A stretch of 64,000 nt of DNA from Gordonia effusa NBRC 100432. GTDB taxonomy: Bacteria; Actinomycetota; Actinomycetes; Mycobacteriales; Mycobacteriaceae. How positions within the stretch are numbered: the first letter of the stretch is position 1; the number at the start of each line of letters is the position of its first letter. A model generated the notes under the pieces. It was not told where the DNA came from. It ran no database searches and saw only the letters and a list, made by a program, of their open reading frames with translations. The stretch covers positions 1 to 64,000 of the forward strand of contig NZ_BAEH01000120.1 of assembly GCF_000241305.1 (NCBI RefSeq). Direction: 5' to 3'. Shown one piece after another: positions 21,974 through 31,293 of this stretch. Made by a program: the position numbers and the translations under genes.

Positions 21974-22103
21974 TGTGCCCGCCGCCGCCCGGCAGCACGC
22001 GCATCCCGACCTCGACCGGACAGCACGCTTGGCGTGCGCGTAACAGACAGGCGCAGCGAGTGATTCGATCAGGAACCAGGAACTCGGCGCGGCGGTGCTC
22101 GCG

Positions 22104-22934
22104 ATGACATCGGCTCCTCCTATCGGTCCCAGTCGCGTCGAGGAATACGCCCTCAACCATCCGGTCGTATCGATCAACACTTTCGGCAGACAACTGGTGC
22201 TGCTGACCCGAACCCTGCGCGCACTCGTTCGAAGTGTCATCCGCCGTGATTTCTCTGCGTCGGAGTTCATCCGGCAATGCGCGTTTATGGCGAGTGCGGT
22301 CGCGATACCTACCGTTCTCGTTGCGATCCCGATCGGCGTCATCGTGTCGATTCAGGTCGGCACAATCGCCAATCAGGTTGGCGCCAATGCCTTTACCGGC
22401 GCGGCAAACGGGCTCGGCATCGTCCGCCAGGGCGCGCCCCTGGTAACCGCGATGCTGATCGCCGGTGCCGTCGGGTCGGCGGTCTGCGCCGACCTCGGCA
22501 CTCGTACGGTTCGCGAGGAAATCGACGCACTCAAAGTGCTCGGCCTCTCGCCGGTCGACCGACTGGTTGTCCCCCGATTCATCGCCGCGCTAGTGGTGAG
22601 CGGATTGTTATGTGGATTCGTCTGCTTCGTGGGATTTCTGACCGGCTATATCTTCAATGTCTACGTCCAAAACGGTACTGCCGGAAGCTATTTGGCGTCA
22701 TTCGCGGCCTTCACCTCGGTCAGCGATCTGGTGCTGGCTTTGATCAAGGCAGTGACCTACGGCGCCATTGTCGCGATCGTCGCATGCGATAAGGGGCTCA
22801 ATACCCGCGGCGGTCCCGCAGGGGTAGCTAACTCAGTGAACTCGGCGGTCGTGAGTTCGGTCATTCTCCTTTTCGGTGTGAACGTGCTGTTTACTCAGCT
22901 CGCCCAGGTACTGATTCCGGCTCAGCCGTTATGA
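22104..22934 (+). CDS. yrbEA: Mce-system MlaE/YrbE permease A
   Basis: First permease of the Mce ABC lipid importer. It is a membrane protein of the MlaE family with the EQ-loop-like core VREEIDALKVLGLSPVDRLVVPRFIAALV that contacts the ATPase MceG (encoded elsewhere; none seen here). Helices are evident throughout (IPTVLVAIPIGVIVSI, LVVSGLLCGFVCFVGFLTGYIF). I prefer ATG at 22104; GTG at 22095 is the alternative. The stop overlaps the start of yrbEB by 4 bp. Confidence 0.92.
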   Translation: MTSAPPIGPSRVEEYALNHPVVSINTFGRQLVLLTRTLRALVRSVIRRDFSASEFIRQCAFMASAVAIPTVLVAIPIGVIVSIQVGTIANQVGANAFTGAANGLGIVRQGAPLVTAMLIAGAVGSAVCADLGTRTVREEIDALKVLGLSPVDRLVVPRFIAALVVSGLLCGFVCFVGFLTGYIFNVYVQNGTAGSYLASFAAFTSVSDLVLALIKAVTYGAIVAIVACDKGLNTRGGPAGVANSVNSAVVSSVILLFGVNVLFTQLAQVLIPAQPL

Positions 22935-23800
22935 CGTTGAAAACCAGCCAGCCGTCGTACTCGACGGCGCTCTACCGCCTGCGACTCGGCCTGTCGGCGA
23001 GTAGTGCACTCGGCCAGAGCCTGGGCCACCAAGCCACTTTCGTCATCAACGCACTCCGCTGGATGCCTCGTGCGGTGCGGCGGTATCCGGCTGAGACTGC
23101 CCGCCTCGTCCGCGACGTAACGTGGGGAAACGGGTCACTGGTGACCGGCGGCGGCACCGTCGGGGTGGTTTTGCTTCTCAGTGCGTTCGCCGGCGTCACC
23201 CTGGGTATTGAAGGACTCTCGGCCCTGCGGTTACTCGGGATGAGCCCCCTTACCGGCATCGTTTCCGCATTCGGCTCGACCCGGGAACTGGCGCCGCTGA
23301 TAGCCGCGATCGCCTTCGCCGCGCAAGCGGGCTGCCGATTCACCGCACAGCTTGGCGCCATGCGTGTCTCGGAAGAAATCGATGCCCTGGAAGTCCAGGC
23401 AGTACCGCCTATTCCCTATCTGGTGTCGACGCGACTATTCGCCGCCATAGTGGCCATCATTCCGCTCTATTGCGTCGGTCTGGGATTGTGTTATCTCAGC
23501 TCCCGCGCCGTGTATTTATTGCAAGGCGGCGGCGTATCCGTTGGAACTTTCGATCATTACTTCACCATGTTCCTCTCGCCGATGGATGTGGTATTCAGCG
23601 TTGTCAAAGCACTGGTATTCGTCGTCATCGCCACACTGCTCCAGTGCTATTACGGCTTCTATGCCAGCGGCGGACCTCAGGGTGTGGGCGTAGCCGCCGG
23701 CCGTGCGATCCGCGCATCGATCGTCGTCGTGGTCATCGTCAATACCTTGCTGACCATGGCGATGTGGGGCACCGACCCCGGTGTACGGATATCGGGATAG
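22931..23800 (+). CDS. yrbEB: Mce-system MlaE/YrbE permease B
   Basis: Second permease of the importer, 289 residues, partner of the preceding gene. It has the matching coupling segment MRVSEEIDALEVQAVPPIPYLVSTRLFAAIVAII and C-terminal GGPQGVGVAAGRAIRASIVVVVIVNTLLTMAMWG. It starts within an ATGA overlap with yrbEA, and mceA follows after 12 bp. Confidence 0.93.
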   Translation: MTLKTSQPSYSTALYRLRLGLSASSALGQSLGHQATFVINALRWMPRAVRRYPAETARLVRDVTWGNGSLVTGGGTVGVVLLLSAFAGVTLGIEGLSALRLLGMSPLTGIVSAFGSTRELAPLIAAIAFAAQAGCRFTAQLGAMRVSEEIDALEVQAVPPIPYLVSTRLFAAIVAIIPLYCVGLGLCYLSSRAVYLLQGGGVSVGTFDHYFTMFLSPMDVVFSVVKALVFVVIATLLQCYYGFYASGGPQGVGVAAGRAIRASIVVVVIVNTLLTMAMWGTDPGVRISG

Positions 23801-23812
23801 GGCGGGACAGAC

Positions 23813-25051
23813 ATGGTTCACGATCTATCTGGACGCAGCGCGAGCCCGACTGCCCTGTTGGTGCGCGGCTGCATCAGTGTCCTCTTGGTCGCGGTAGTCG
23901 CGACGCTGCTCTGGGGCCGCTATACCGGCGACTACACCGCGACTACCGAGGTCGGCGCGACGGTGACCAGTCTCGGCGACGGTCTCGGTCCCGACGCTGA
24001 CGTCAAGTATCGCGGAATGTTGATCGGGACTGCCGATGCCGCCTCGGCCAAGCTGCAACAGTCGGGCGCAACAACGACCTTGACTCTGAAACTCGACCCG
24101 AGCGTCGCTACCCGGATACCCCGCGACGTCGTCGCCCGCGTGGTACCGACAAACCTGTTCGGCGTGACCGCAATCGAATTGCGTGGGGGCTCAACGACTG
24201 CGGGAGTGGGGCTTTCGGACGGCGACCAGATCCGCCCCGACACGTCGCCGCAGACCCGTCAGCTCCAAGAGGCGATGTCTGCTCTGCATCGGGTGCTGGC
24301 CAGAGTCGACATCGGCGCGCTCAGTCGCGTGCTCGCCACGGTCGATGACGGCGTCTCCGGGCGGTCCGCAAAAACCGCGACCACCATCGAGCGGCTGACG
24401 ACGATGCTGTCGCAGCTACGCGAAGCGGTGCCGGACCTTCGGTCGGACCTGTCCCAACTCGATCGTTCGACCAAGAGCCTCGCGGTGAGTGCGCCGCGCC
24501 TGGTCGATGCCGTCGCCGCGGCACTCCCGACGTTGCGCACGATCAGCGCGAACCGCACTGGCCTAGTCAGTCTGTATACGACTGCCGGTGGTGCCCTCGA
24601 CGCCACCACCGGGACGTTACGCCCCAATGTGACCGGCGCGATTCGCCTCATCACCAACCTCAACGCCACCGTTGGAGCACTGGAATCGACGGGCTCGTCG
24701 ATCGGTCCCGCGGTCGACACCATCCGTCGATTCGCCGTTGCGACGTCGGGAATTTTCACCTCACCGGACGGGAAAGTCGTGCTCGACGCCGCCATCAACG
24801 CAACGCCGTACACGCCCTACACCGCCGCCGACTGCCCTCGGTATGGCGCGATGGCGGGGCCGAACTGTCCCGCCGGCGTCGCACCGGCCATGAGCAGTGG
24901 CCAAGGCGGCAATCTCGGCGGAGTGGGGAGCCGCCGAGAAGCCGACATATTGCAGGCACTTTTCGGCCGACCACTGACACCGATCGAACGTCTGCAGCTC
25001 GGCCCGGCGCTGCGCGGCCACACCTTCACGGTCGCGGAGACCGGCCGATGA
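23813..25051 (+). CDS. mceA: MCE-family protein MceA
   Basis: Mce proteins form a tunnel across the periplasm that carries lipids to the YrbE permease. MceA has an N-terminal membrane anchor (CISVLLVAVVATLLWG), the MCE/MlaD domain (ATVTSLGDGLGPDADVKYRGMLIGTADA at about residues 45-75; RVVPTNLFGVTAIELRGG) and a long helical domain (residues 150-330). The position directly after the two yrbE genes and the LFG sequence are typical of MceA. Length 412. Confidence 0.92.
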   Translation: MVHDLSGRSASPTALLVRGCISVLLVAVVATLLWGRYTGDYTATTEVGATVTSLGDGLGPDADVKYRGMLIGTADAASAKLQQSGATTTLTLKLDPSVATRIPRDVVARVVPTNLFGVTAIELRGGSTTAGVGLSDGDQIRPDTSPQTRQLQEAMSALHRVLARVDIGALSRVLATVDDGVSGRSAKTATTIERLTTMLSQLREAVPDLRSDLSQLDRSTKSLAVSAPRLVDAVAAALPTLRTISANRTGLVSLYTTAGGALDATTGTLRPNVTGAIRLITNLNATVGALESTGSSIGPAVDTIRRFAVATSGIFTSPDGKVVLDAAINATPYTPYTAADCPRYGAMAGPNCPAGVAPAMSSGQGGNLGGVGSRREADILQALFGRPLTPIERLQLGPALRGHTFTVAETGR

Positions 25052-26094
25052 GGGGCGGCAGTCTTGTCCGCCCACTGCTGGGGTTCGGCGTATTCGTGGT
25101 CATCTCACTTCTCGCGACGATGTCGATCTGGTCGACGCTGGCGAAGCCCGTCAACGGCGGCACGATCTCGATGCGCGCCTATTTCGTCGATGCCACCGGG
25201 CTACGCGCGGGCGACGATGTACGAATCGCCGGTGTGCGCGTTGGCCGGGTATCACGGCTGGCGGTGGACAACGGACTGGCATTGGTCGAGTTCGACCTCT
25301 CGTCCGAACAATCGGTGTATCCCGAAACCACGGCCAGCGTCCGATATCAAGATCTCACCGGCCGCCGGTATCTCGGCCTGTCCCTCCCACGTGCCGGTCA
25401 GCCAACTCCAGCCGGTCAAAAGACGTTGTCCCAGAACACAATAGGCGTCGAACACACCATTCCCAGCTTTGACGTCACCAGCTTACTCAACGGTTTCGCG
25501 CCGCTATTCGGCGAACTGGACCCGGCGGCGGTCAACGCACTCAGCGCCAATATCGTCGAGGCGCTGCAAGGAAACGACGTGTCGATCTCCACACTCCTCG
25601 CCCAGACCACTGCCCTCGCGCGATCCGTCGCCGACGACGATGCCGTTGTCGGTTCGATCGTCACCAATCTCAACGCCGTGGTGGCGACAGTCGATCGACA
25701 ACTTAAGAACACCGACCGGCTCGTCGACGAAATGCCCAGCTTCCTCGACGCGGTGAATCGGCACCGCAGCGAGATCGGCACCTCGGTGCGTTCGGTATCG
25801 ACGATGGCCGGCGATCTCAGTGCCACGCTGGCTCAACTGCGTTCCGACATCGCGGGTACCGCCGACAATACCGTCGCGATTACGAGCTTCCTCAATCGCG
25901 ACGGCGCGAAGCTCTCGCTGGCGATCCCGGGAATCGGGCGGATGGCGAATATCTGGAGCAAATCGACGGGTAATGGCAGCTATTGGAATATCTATTCTTG
26001 CAACCTTGATATCAGCCTCTACGGAGTTCTTTTTCCGCCCAATGTGATATCCAGCATTGGCGGCAGCCAACATTCGGAGACATGCCGACGATGA
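25048..26094 (+). CDS. mceB: MCE-family protein MceB
   Basis: The second MCE protein, 348 residues, with an N-terminal anchor (LLGFGVFVVISLLATMSIWSTL), MCE domain (MRAYFVDATGLRAGDDVRIAGVRVGRVSRL; VRYQDLTGRRYLGLSLPR) and a coiled-coil-like tail ending in WNIYSCNLDISLYGV, a conserved MceB C-terminus with a cysteine. It overlaps mceA (ATGA) and mceC. Confidence 0.92.
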   Translation: MRGGSLVRPLLGFGVFVVISLLATMSIWSTLAKPVNGGTISMRAYFVDATGLRAGDDVRIAGVRVGRVSRLAVDNGLALVEFDLSSEQSVYPETTASVRYQDLTGRRYLGLSLPRAGQPTPAGQKTLSQNTIGVEHTIPSFDVTSLLNGFAPLFGELDPAAVNALSANIVEALQGNDVSISTLLAQTTALARSVADDDAVVGSIVTNLNAVVATVDRQLKNTDRLVDEMPSFLDAVNRHRSEIGTSVRSVSTMAGDLSATLAQLRSDIAGTADNTVAITSFLNRDGAKLSLAIPGIGRMANIWSKSTGNGSYWNIYSCNLDISLYGVLFPPNVISSIGGSQHSETCRR

Positions 26095-27098
26095 CTCGAA
26101 CCACAAATTTCCGAGCGCGAGTTTCCCAATCGTATCGGCATTTCAAGATCGGCCTGATTGCCACGATCTGCCTTGCGGTGCTGGTAAGCGCCGCGCTGCT
26201 GATTCCCCGGGCAGGGATCGGTACCGAAACAATTCGGGCCGAATTCGCCCAAGCCGCCGGAGTTCGTTCCGGCGACGCGGTGCGAGTGGCCGGCGTTCCA
26301 GTCGGCTCCGTCGATGGGGTGAAACTGCGAGGCGATCACGTCGACGTCATGCTGCGGATCGATAATCCCGTTCCACTCGGAGCGACCACAACGGCATCGA
26401 TCCGGCTGGCCACCATTCTGGGTACTCGATACATCTCCCTGGAGCCGCGGGGAACCGGCGAACTCCGCGACAATGTCATCGAACAGAAGCACACGTCGGT
26501 GCCCTTCGATCTGGCCGCGTTGATCGATACCGGCACGCCGAAACTCGCCGCGATCGACGAGGACAAGTTGCGGCAGTCGTTAGATACGTTGGACAGCCAA
26601 TTCGAGCGGACACCCGCACTGCTGCCGCAGGCTCTCGACCAGATCGGGCGGCTGTCCGACGTCGTCAACTCGCGCAATAACCAGGTCACCGAGTTGGTGA
26701 AGCGGTCAGCAAATGTCGCGGCACTATTTCAACGCAACACCCACTCACTACAGCAGCTGGTGACGACCGGAACTGATGTCGCGAACACCGTGATACGTCA
26801 GCGTCAACTCATCACCTCGGTACTGGCCGACATACGTGCGGTCACCCGGCAAATGACCGGAGTGGTCACCGACAACGCCGACGACATCGGGCGGCTGCTG
26901 AAGCAGCTCGACCGACTCTCGGCCGGACTGAACCGCTCCGATCGCGATATCGGCAACACGCTTGAGGCGATACCGGTGTTCGCACGGCATCTGGGCACGG
27001 CGACCGGCAACGGACCTTATATGGATGGCTTCCTGGGCGCCTCCATCGTCAGCGACAATCTCCTCTGCTTGCTCGGACTCGTCGGGGGATGCCGATGA
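26082..27098 (+). CDS. mceC: MCE-family protein MceC
   Basis: The third MCE protein, 338 residues. The anchor is GLIATICLAVLVSAALLIP, the MCE domain includes FAQAAGVRSGDAVRVAGVPVGSVDGVKLRGDHVDVMLRID and IRLATILGTRYISLEP, and the helical region is around residues 155-290. Start ATG at 26082 overlaps the mceB end by 13 bp; the end overlaps mceD by 10 bp. Confidence 0.92.
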   Translation: MPTMTRTTNFRARVSQSYRHFKIGLIATICLAVLVSAALLIPRAGIGTETIRAEFAQAAGVRSGDAVRVAGVPVGSVDGVKLRGDHVDVMLRIDNPVPLGATTTASIRLATILGTRYISLEPRGTGELRDNVIEQKHTSVPFDLAALIDTGTPKLAAIDEDKLRQSLDTLDSQFERTPALLPQALDQIGRLSDVVNSRNNQVTELVKRSANVAALFQRNTHSLQQLVTTGTDVANTVIRQRQLITSVLADIRAVTRQMTGVVTDNADDIGRLLKQLDRLSAGLNRSDRDIGNTLEAIPVFARHLGTATGNGPYMDGFLGASIVSDNLLCLLGLVGGCR

Positions 27099-28195
27099 CT
27101 ACCCAGCGGATCCCGCGAATTCCCTTGCGCTGGTTGGTTGTAGCTCTTGTGCTGGTCGCCACCGCGATCGCCGTCGTTGCGATGGTCACTGCCAGGACCG
27201 ACAATCGGCTCACCATCCACGCGCAGTTCACCGACGCCGCAGGACTGTACGTCGGCAACGAAGTCACCATCCTCGGCGCGCCCGTTGGCCGTATCGACAG
27301 CATCTCCCCTGGCTCCGACACGGTGACCGTGACCGTGTCACTGCCGGCTGGCACTGTTCTGCCCGCCGAAGTCTCCGCTGTCGCGCTTGCACCATCGGTG
27401 ATCGCCGACCGCCATATCGAGCTGACGCCCGCCTACACGTCGGGGCCACAACTGGAAGATGACAGCACCATTCCGATTACCCGAACGCGCACACCGGTTT
27501 CCATCGACAGTCTCGTCAACTCGATCGACGACTTGGCCGCCGCGTTCGCGACAGCGCCGGGCGACACCCCCATCAACGACTATCTGACTACCGCTGAACG
27601 CAATCTCGCTGGGAACGGCACCCGGATAAGTGCGACGCTGCATGCCTTGTCCAATGCACTGAAAACCGGATCGACCAGTGCCGCCGACCTCAAGTCGCTG
27701 ATCAGTAGCCTCAACTCACTGTCGGGTGCTGCCGCGAAAAACTCGAGCGCGATCACCACCTTCAGCGATCAACTAGCCGAAGCGTCACAGATCTTGGCCG
27801 CAAACGGTCCGGCGATCACCGAATCCCTCGCGGGCATCAACAGCACGGTCAACGAGTTGAGCAAGCTATTGAAGAGCAATCGGAAACCGTTGAGCCACAA
27901 CGCGACACAGCTCAACAAGACACTGTCGACGCTCAAGTCGCATAGCCGCGACATCACGGAGTTCGTCGATATCGCGCCACTCCTGTTCGACAATTTGGAT
28001 CGCTCGGTCGATAGGAAAACCCGACGCCTTCGGGTGCACTTCCTCACCGATAAATCGCTAGTGGATACCGATCTGCTCAATACCGTCTGCCAGCGTCTGC
28101 AAATGCGTAGTCAGGGCTGCCGGACCGGCAAAGTCTCGGATATGGGCCCCGACTTGGGCTTAGCGACCCTGCTGCTCGGGTTGGGCAACCTATGA
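27089..28195 (+). CDS. mceD: MCE-family protein MceD
   Basis: The fourth MCE protein, 368 residues. After the membrane anchor (LRWLVVALVLVATAIAVVAMV) comes the MCE domain (IHAQFTDAAGLYVGNEVTILGAPVGRIDSI) and a long helical part. It has no proline-rich C-terminal tail of the kind seen in some mycobacterial MceD proteins. The start overlaps mceC and the stop overlaps mceE (ATGA). Confidence 0.92.
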   Translation: MPMTTQRIPRIPLRWLVVALVLVATAIAVVAMVTARTDNRLTIHAQFTDAAGLYVGNEVTILGAPVGRIDSISPGSDTVTVTVSLPAGTVLPAEVSAVALAPSVIADRHIELTPAYTSGPQLEDDSTIPITRTRTPVSIDSLVNSIDDLAAAFATAPGDTPINDYLTTAERNLAGNGTRISATLHALSNALKTGSTSAADLKSLISSLNSLSGAAAKNSSAITTFSDQLAEASQILAANGPAITESLAGINSTVNELSKLLKSNRKPLSHNATQLNKTLSTLKSHSRDITEFVDIAPLLFDNLDRSVDRKTRRLRVHFLTDKSLVDTDLLNTVCQRLQMRSQGCRTGKVSDMGPDLGLATLLLGLGNL

Positions 28196-29298
28196 GGGGC
28201 CGTCGATTCATAGCCGGACTGGCCGCGCTGCTCTGCACCAGCGTCGTAGCAGGTTGCGCGGTGACCGTCGAAGAATTGCCGCTCCCGCGCAAGGGCGTCG
28301 CCGGTGACCACATCAGCGTGCGGGCCGAATTCGCCGACGCACTGAACTTGCCGATCAAAGCGCCCGTCAAACTCAATGGGGTCAAAGTCGGCGAAGTCAC
28401 CGATATTGCCACCGTCAACTACCGCGCGCGGGTGACATTCGAACTCAGCGACACGGTAGACGTTCCAGCCAACAGCACCGCGGAGCTGCGGCAGGCGACT
28501 CCCCTGGGCGACGTATTCGTCGCTCTCGCGCGACCGGTGAACAATCCGTCACCACACCGGTTGGTCGACGGCTCGGTCATCGAGATCAACGACACCGCAG
28601 CGGCACCCAGCGTCGAGCAGATCATGGCGGCGGCATCGACGGTCATCAACGGCGGCGGCCTGGCCCGGGTCGGCTCGATTCTCAGCGAACTCAACACCAT
28701 GCTCGACGGCCAACCCTCCGATGTGGCCTCGATGCTGAGCCAGCTGACCGCCGTCACGAGCCGCCTGGCCGCGAACTCCGACGAGATCACCTCGGTGCTG
28801 GGTTCGCTCAATGCACTCTCGCGGCGTTCCGCGGTCCGCGCGAATGCCATCAACGACGTAATCGCTTCGGCGACACCGGCATTGACTGTCCTAACCGACA
28901 CAACCGATCAACTCGTCACGACCCTCGACAGTGCCCGCCGAACCTCCGACCAGATCAGCAAACTGGTCAACGGCTCGCGCACCGAACTGACCCAACTATT
29001 GGCCGGGGTGAATCTGCTGACCAAGCGCATCGGTGCACTCGACACTCGACTCGAACCCGCTCTGAGTGCGCTATCCCGGTTCGGCAGTTTGCTCGCGCCC
29101 AGTATTCGGGGCGACTACGTCGCCTCCCATATCCGCGTCAGCTCGCTCGCGATTCCGGCCACCTACGATCCGAACAGCCACTGGTGGCAGTTATCCGATC
29201 TCGGGCTCATCGGCGCCTCACTGGTCGATACCTTGAATCGGGTCTGGACCCGGTTGCGCGGTCCAAACGCGGCCACCCCGCAGCGGGGTACGCGATGA
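28192..29298 (+). CDS. mceE: MCE-family lipoprotein MceE
   Basis: The fifth MCE protein, 368 residues. It is a lipoprotein: MRGRRFIAGLAALLCTSVVAGC contains a lipobox (VVAGC) with Cys22 as the lipidation site, as expected for MceE (LprN-like). The MCE domain is EFADALNLPIKAPVKLNGVKVGEV. The stop overlaps the mceF start by 4 bp. Confidence 0.93.
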   Translation: MRGRRFIAGLAALLCTSVVAGCAVTVEELPLPRKGVAGDHISVRAEFADALNLPIKAPVKLNGVKVGEVTDIATVNYRARVTFELSDTVDVPANSTAELRQATPLGDVFVALARPVNNPSPHRLVDGSVIEINDTAAAPSVEQIMAAASTVINGGGLARVGSILSELNTMLDGQPSDVASMLSQLTAVTSRLAANSDEITSVLGSLNALSRRSAVRANAINDVIASATPALTVLTDTTDQLVTTLDSARRTSDQISKLVNGSRTELTQLLAGVNLLTKRIGALDTRLEPALSALSRFGSLLAPSIRGDYVASHIRVSSLAIPATYDPNSHWWQLSDLGLIGASLVDTLNRVWTRLRGPNAATPQRGTR

Positions 29299-30443
29299 GC
29301 GACTTTCTCCGAACCCATCGAAACGCCGTGTCCACGACGGCGCTACTGGCGTTGCTCTGCCTCGGTATCGCGAATCTGGCTTTCGGGTCCCTCGGACTCA
29401 ACCCGATGCAGCGGACCTTCCGGGTCACCATCGAATTGCCGCTGACCGGTGGTTTGCACGAGTCCAGCGATGTGACCTACCGGGGAGCGCGCATCGGCAC
29501 TGTGGACGCGATTCGACTCTCCGCCGACGGCGTCGTCGCCGAAGCAACGATTGATGCGGGCAACCGCCCGCCCGCGTCGGTCCGTGCGCAGGTGGCGAAC
29601 CTATCCGCGGCGGGTGAGCAGTACCTGAATCTCATCCCCACGGACAGTTCGTCGGACCTACTGCCCGACGGTGCCACCATCGGCGCGGAACGAACGGTCA
29701 CGCCGCGAAACTTCGCCGACGTTTTGTCGCGGGTATCACAGACGATGGAACAACTCGACCCCGCCAAACTCAACCATGTCCTCGCCGAACTGGACCGTGC
29801 GTTCGCCGGCGGTGCTCGCGAAATATCCACCATCATCGACTCGATCGACAGCCTGGTCGGCGCGCTCTACGACGTCCTGCCCGAAACCCGGGCACTCGTC
29901 ACGTCCGGACGTCAGACCCTGGCGCTCATCTCGTCTATCGAACCGGCGACCACCCGCTTCAGCGACGCCGCCACGGCGCTGTTCAGCCGCCTCGCGCGAT
30001 CCAACGCCGAATTAAAAAAGCTGTTCGCAATCACCCCGACCGGCCTGTCCGAGACCCGACAAGTCATCGGTGAGAATCGCGATGAACTCGGGGATCTGCT
30101 CAAGACCCTCGACATCATCGCGATTCAAGCCCAATTGCGTACCCCGGCGCTGCGGCTCCTCGCCCCCAATCTGGTGCGCGGGCTCGGGGCGTGGGCATTG
30201 GTCTCTCACCACGGAGCGTTCAACGTCGCCGCTGATCTTCTGCCGCGGCCGACCTGCGAATACGACAATCCGGCGACCGCACCCGCGACATCGACCAACC
30301 CGCTGCCCCTCAAATACATGTACTGCACTTCCCGCAACCCGCTCGTCAGTCAGCGCGGCGCCCAAAACGCACCTCGCCCTCCCGGCGACGACACGGCTGG
30401 CCCACCGCCCGGGGCAAACCTACGTGAACGAGTCAGCGGTTAA
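29295..30443 (+). CDS. mceF: MCE-family protein MceF
   Basis: The sixth MCE protein. I start at the ATG at 29295 inside the mceE stop (ATGA), giving 382 residues; the frame stays open upstream to 29184 but that part overlaps mceE. Anchor TTALLALLCLGIANLAFG, MCE domain VTIELPLTGGLHESSDVTYRGARIGTVDAIRL and VANLSAAGEQYLNLIP. The C-terminus is proline-rich and short. Confidence 0.92.
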   Translation: MSDFLRTHRNAVSTTALLALLCLGIANLAFGSLGLNPMQRTFRVTIELPLTGGLHESSDVTYRGARIGTVDAIRLSADGVVAEATIDAGNRPPASVRAQVANLSAAGEQYLNLIPTDSSSDLLPDGATIGAERTVTPRNFADVLSRVSQTMEQLDPAKLNHVLAELDRAFAGGAREISTIIDSIDSLVGALYDVLPETRALVTSGRQTLALISSIEPATTRFSDAATALFSRLARSNAELKKLFAITPTGLSETRQVIGENRDELGDLLKTLDIIAIQAQLRTPALRLLAPNLVRGLGAWALVSHHGAFNVAADLLPRPTCEYDNPATAPATSTNPLPLKYMYCTSRNPLVSQRGAQNAPRPPGDDTAGPPPGANLRERVSG

Positions 30444-30466
30444 CTCGCCGCGCGAAAGGAATAACG

Positions 30467-31249
30467 ATGTCCGATTCTCGACCTTCCCCATCCGACAAAG
30501 CCACCGACACCGACGACCCGGTGAGCGACCTGACCTCCGATGTCACTGACGAAGTCGCCGCGACCGAGTCCCCCGCCGCAGCCTCGACCGCGACAGACGC
30601 GGCCACCGCGGATAACGCCGAAGACGAGGAGTCGTCGGAGCGCACCCGCTCGTCGTTGCGGCAACGTCCGGTTGTGTTGGCCGCCGGGGCCGCCATCTTC
30701 GTCGTCGCTCTGGGCGCCGCGATGTTTGCCGTAGGTCGATCAACCGCCCCGCAATCGCGTGCCGACACCGCACCGATCATCGAAGCCGCCGGAGCTTACG
30801 GCGCGATGGTCGCGAATTACGACGCGAATAATGTCGACAACTATCTCGACGACATGCGTCGGGCCGCTACCGGCAACGCGGAGCGTCAAATAGGTTGCTC
30901 AGTCGCCACGATGAAACAAGCGATCACAACGCTGCAACTCTCATCGCGCGGCAAAGTCGTCAGCAGCGGCGTTATCGAGAACTCCGGCGATGCCGCCAAA
31001 GTGCTCGTCGTAATCGAGCAGACATCCCGGTGGACTGACGCGGCAGCGCCGGGCGGAAGCGGAACCGAGAATAACGCGGCCAACGTGCTGACCTTGTCGA
31101 TGCGCAAGGTCGGCGATAGCTGGAAGGTCGCCGACATCGCCTCACCCCTCGCGCCCGGACTCGGCACCAGTGTTCCCGGAACCACCAACTCCGGTTGTTC
31201 GGCCTCGTCGGCGAATCCGGTGCCCAGTACCTCCTCGGCACCTCGCTGA
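30467..31249 (+). CDS. Mce-associated membrane protein
   Basis: Mas-type proteins follow mce operons and are thought to stabilise the complex. This 260-residue protein starts with about 65 acidic, Ser/Thr/Ala-rich residues, probably cytoplasmic and disordered, then one membrane helix (VVLAAGAAIFVVALGAAMFAVG) and an NTF2-like extracytoplasmic domain (MVANYDANNVDNYLDDMRRAATGNAERQ...). The tail is Ser/Pro-rich. A good ribosome-binding site (AAAGGA) precedes the ATG, 23 bp after mceF. Confidence 0.85.
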   Translation: MSDSRPSPSDKATDTDDPVSDLTSDVTDEVAATESPAAASTATDAATADNAEDEESSERTRSSLRQRPVVLAAGAAIFVVALGAAMFAVGRSTAPQSRADTAPIIEAAGAYGAMVANYDANNVDNYLDDMRRAATGNAERQIGCSVATMKQAITTLQLSSRGKVVSSGVIENSGDAAKVLVVIEQTSRWTDAAAPGGSGTENNAANVLTLSMRKVGDSWKVADIASPLAPGLGTSVPGTTNSGCSASSANPVPSTSSAPR

Positions 31250-31293
31250 GCCTCTGAGACAAGCGAAGTCATCGAAGAAGGGAACGGCAACCG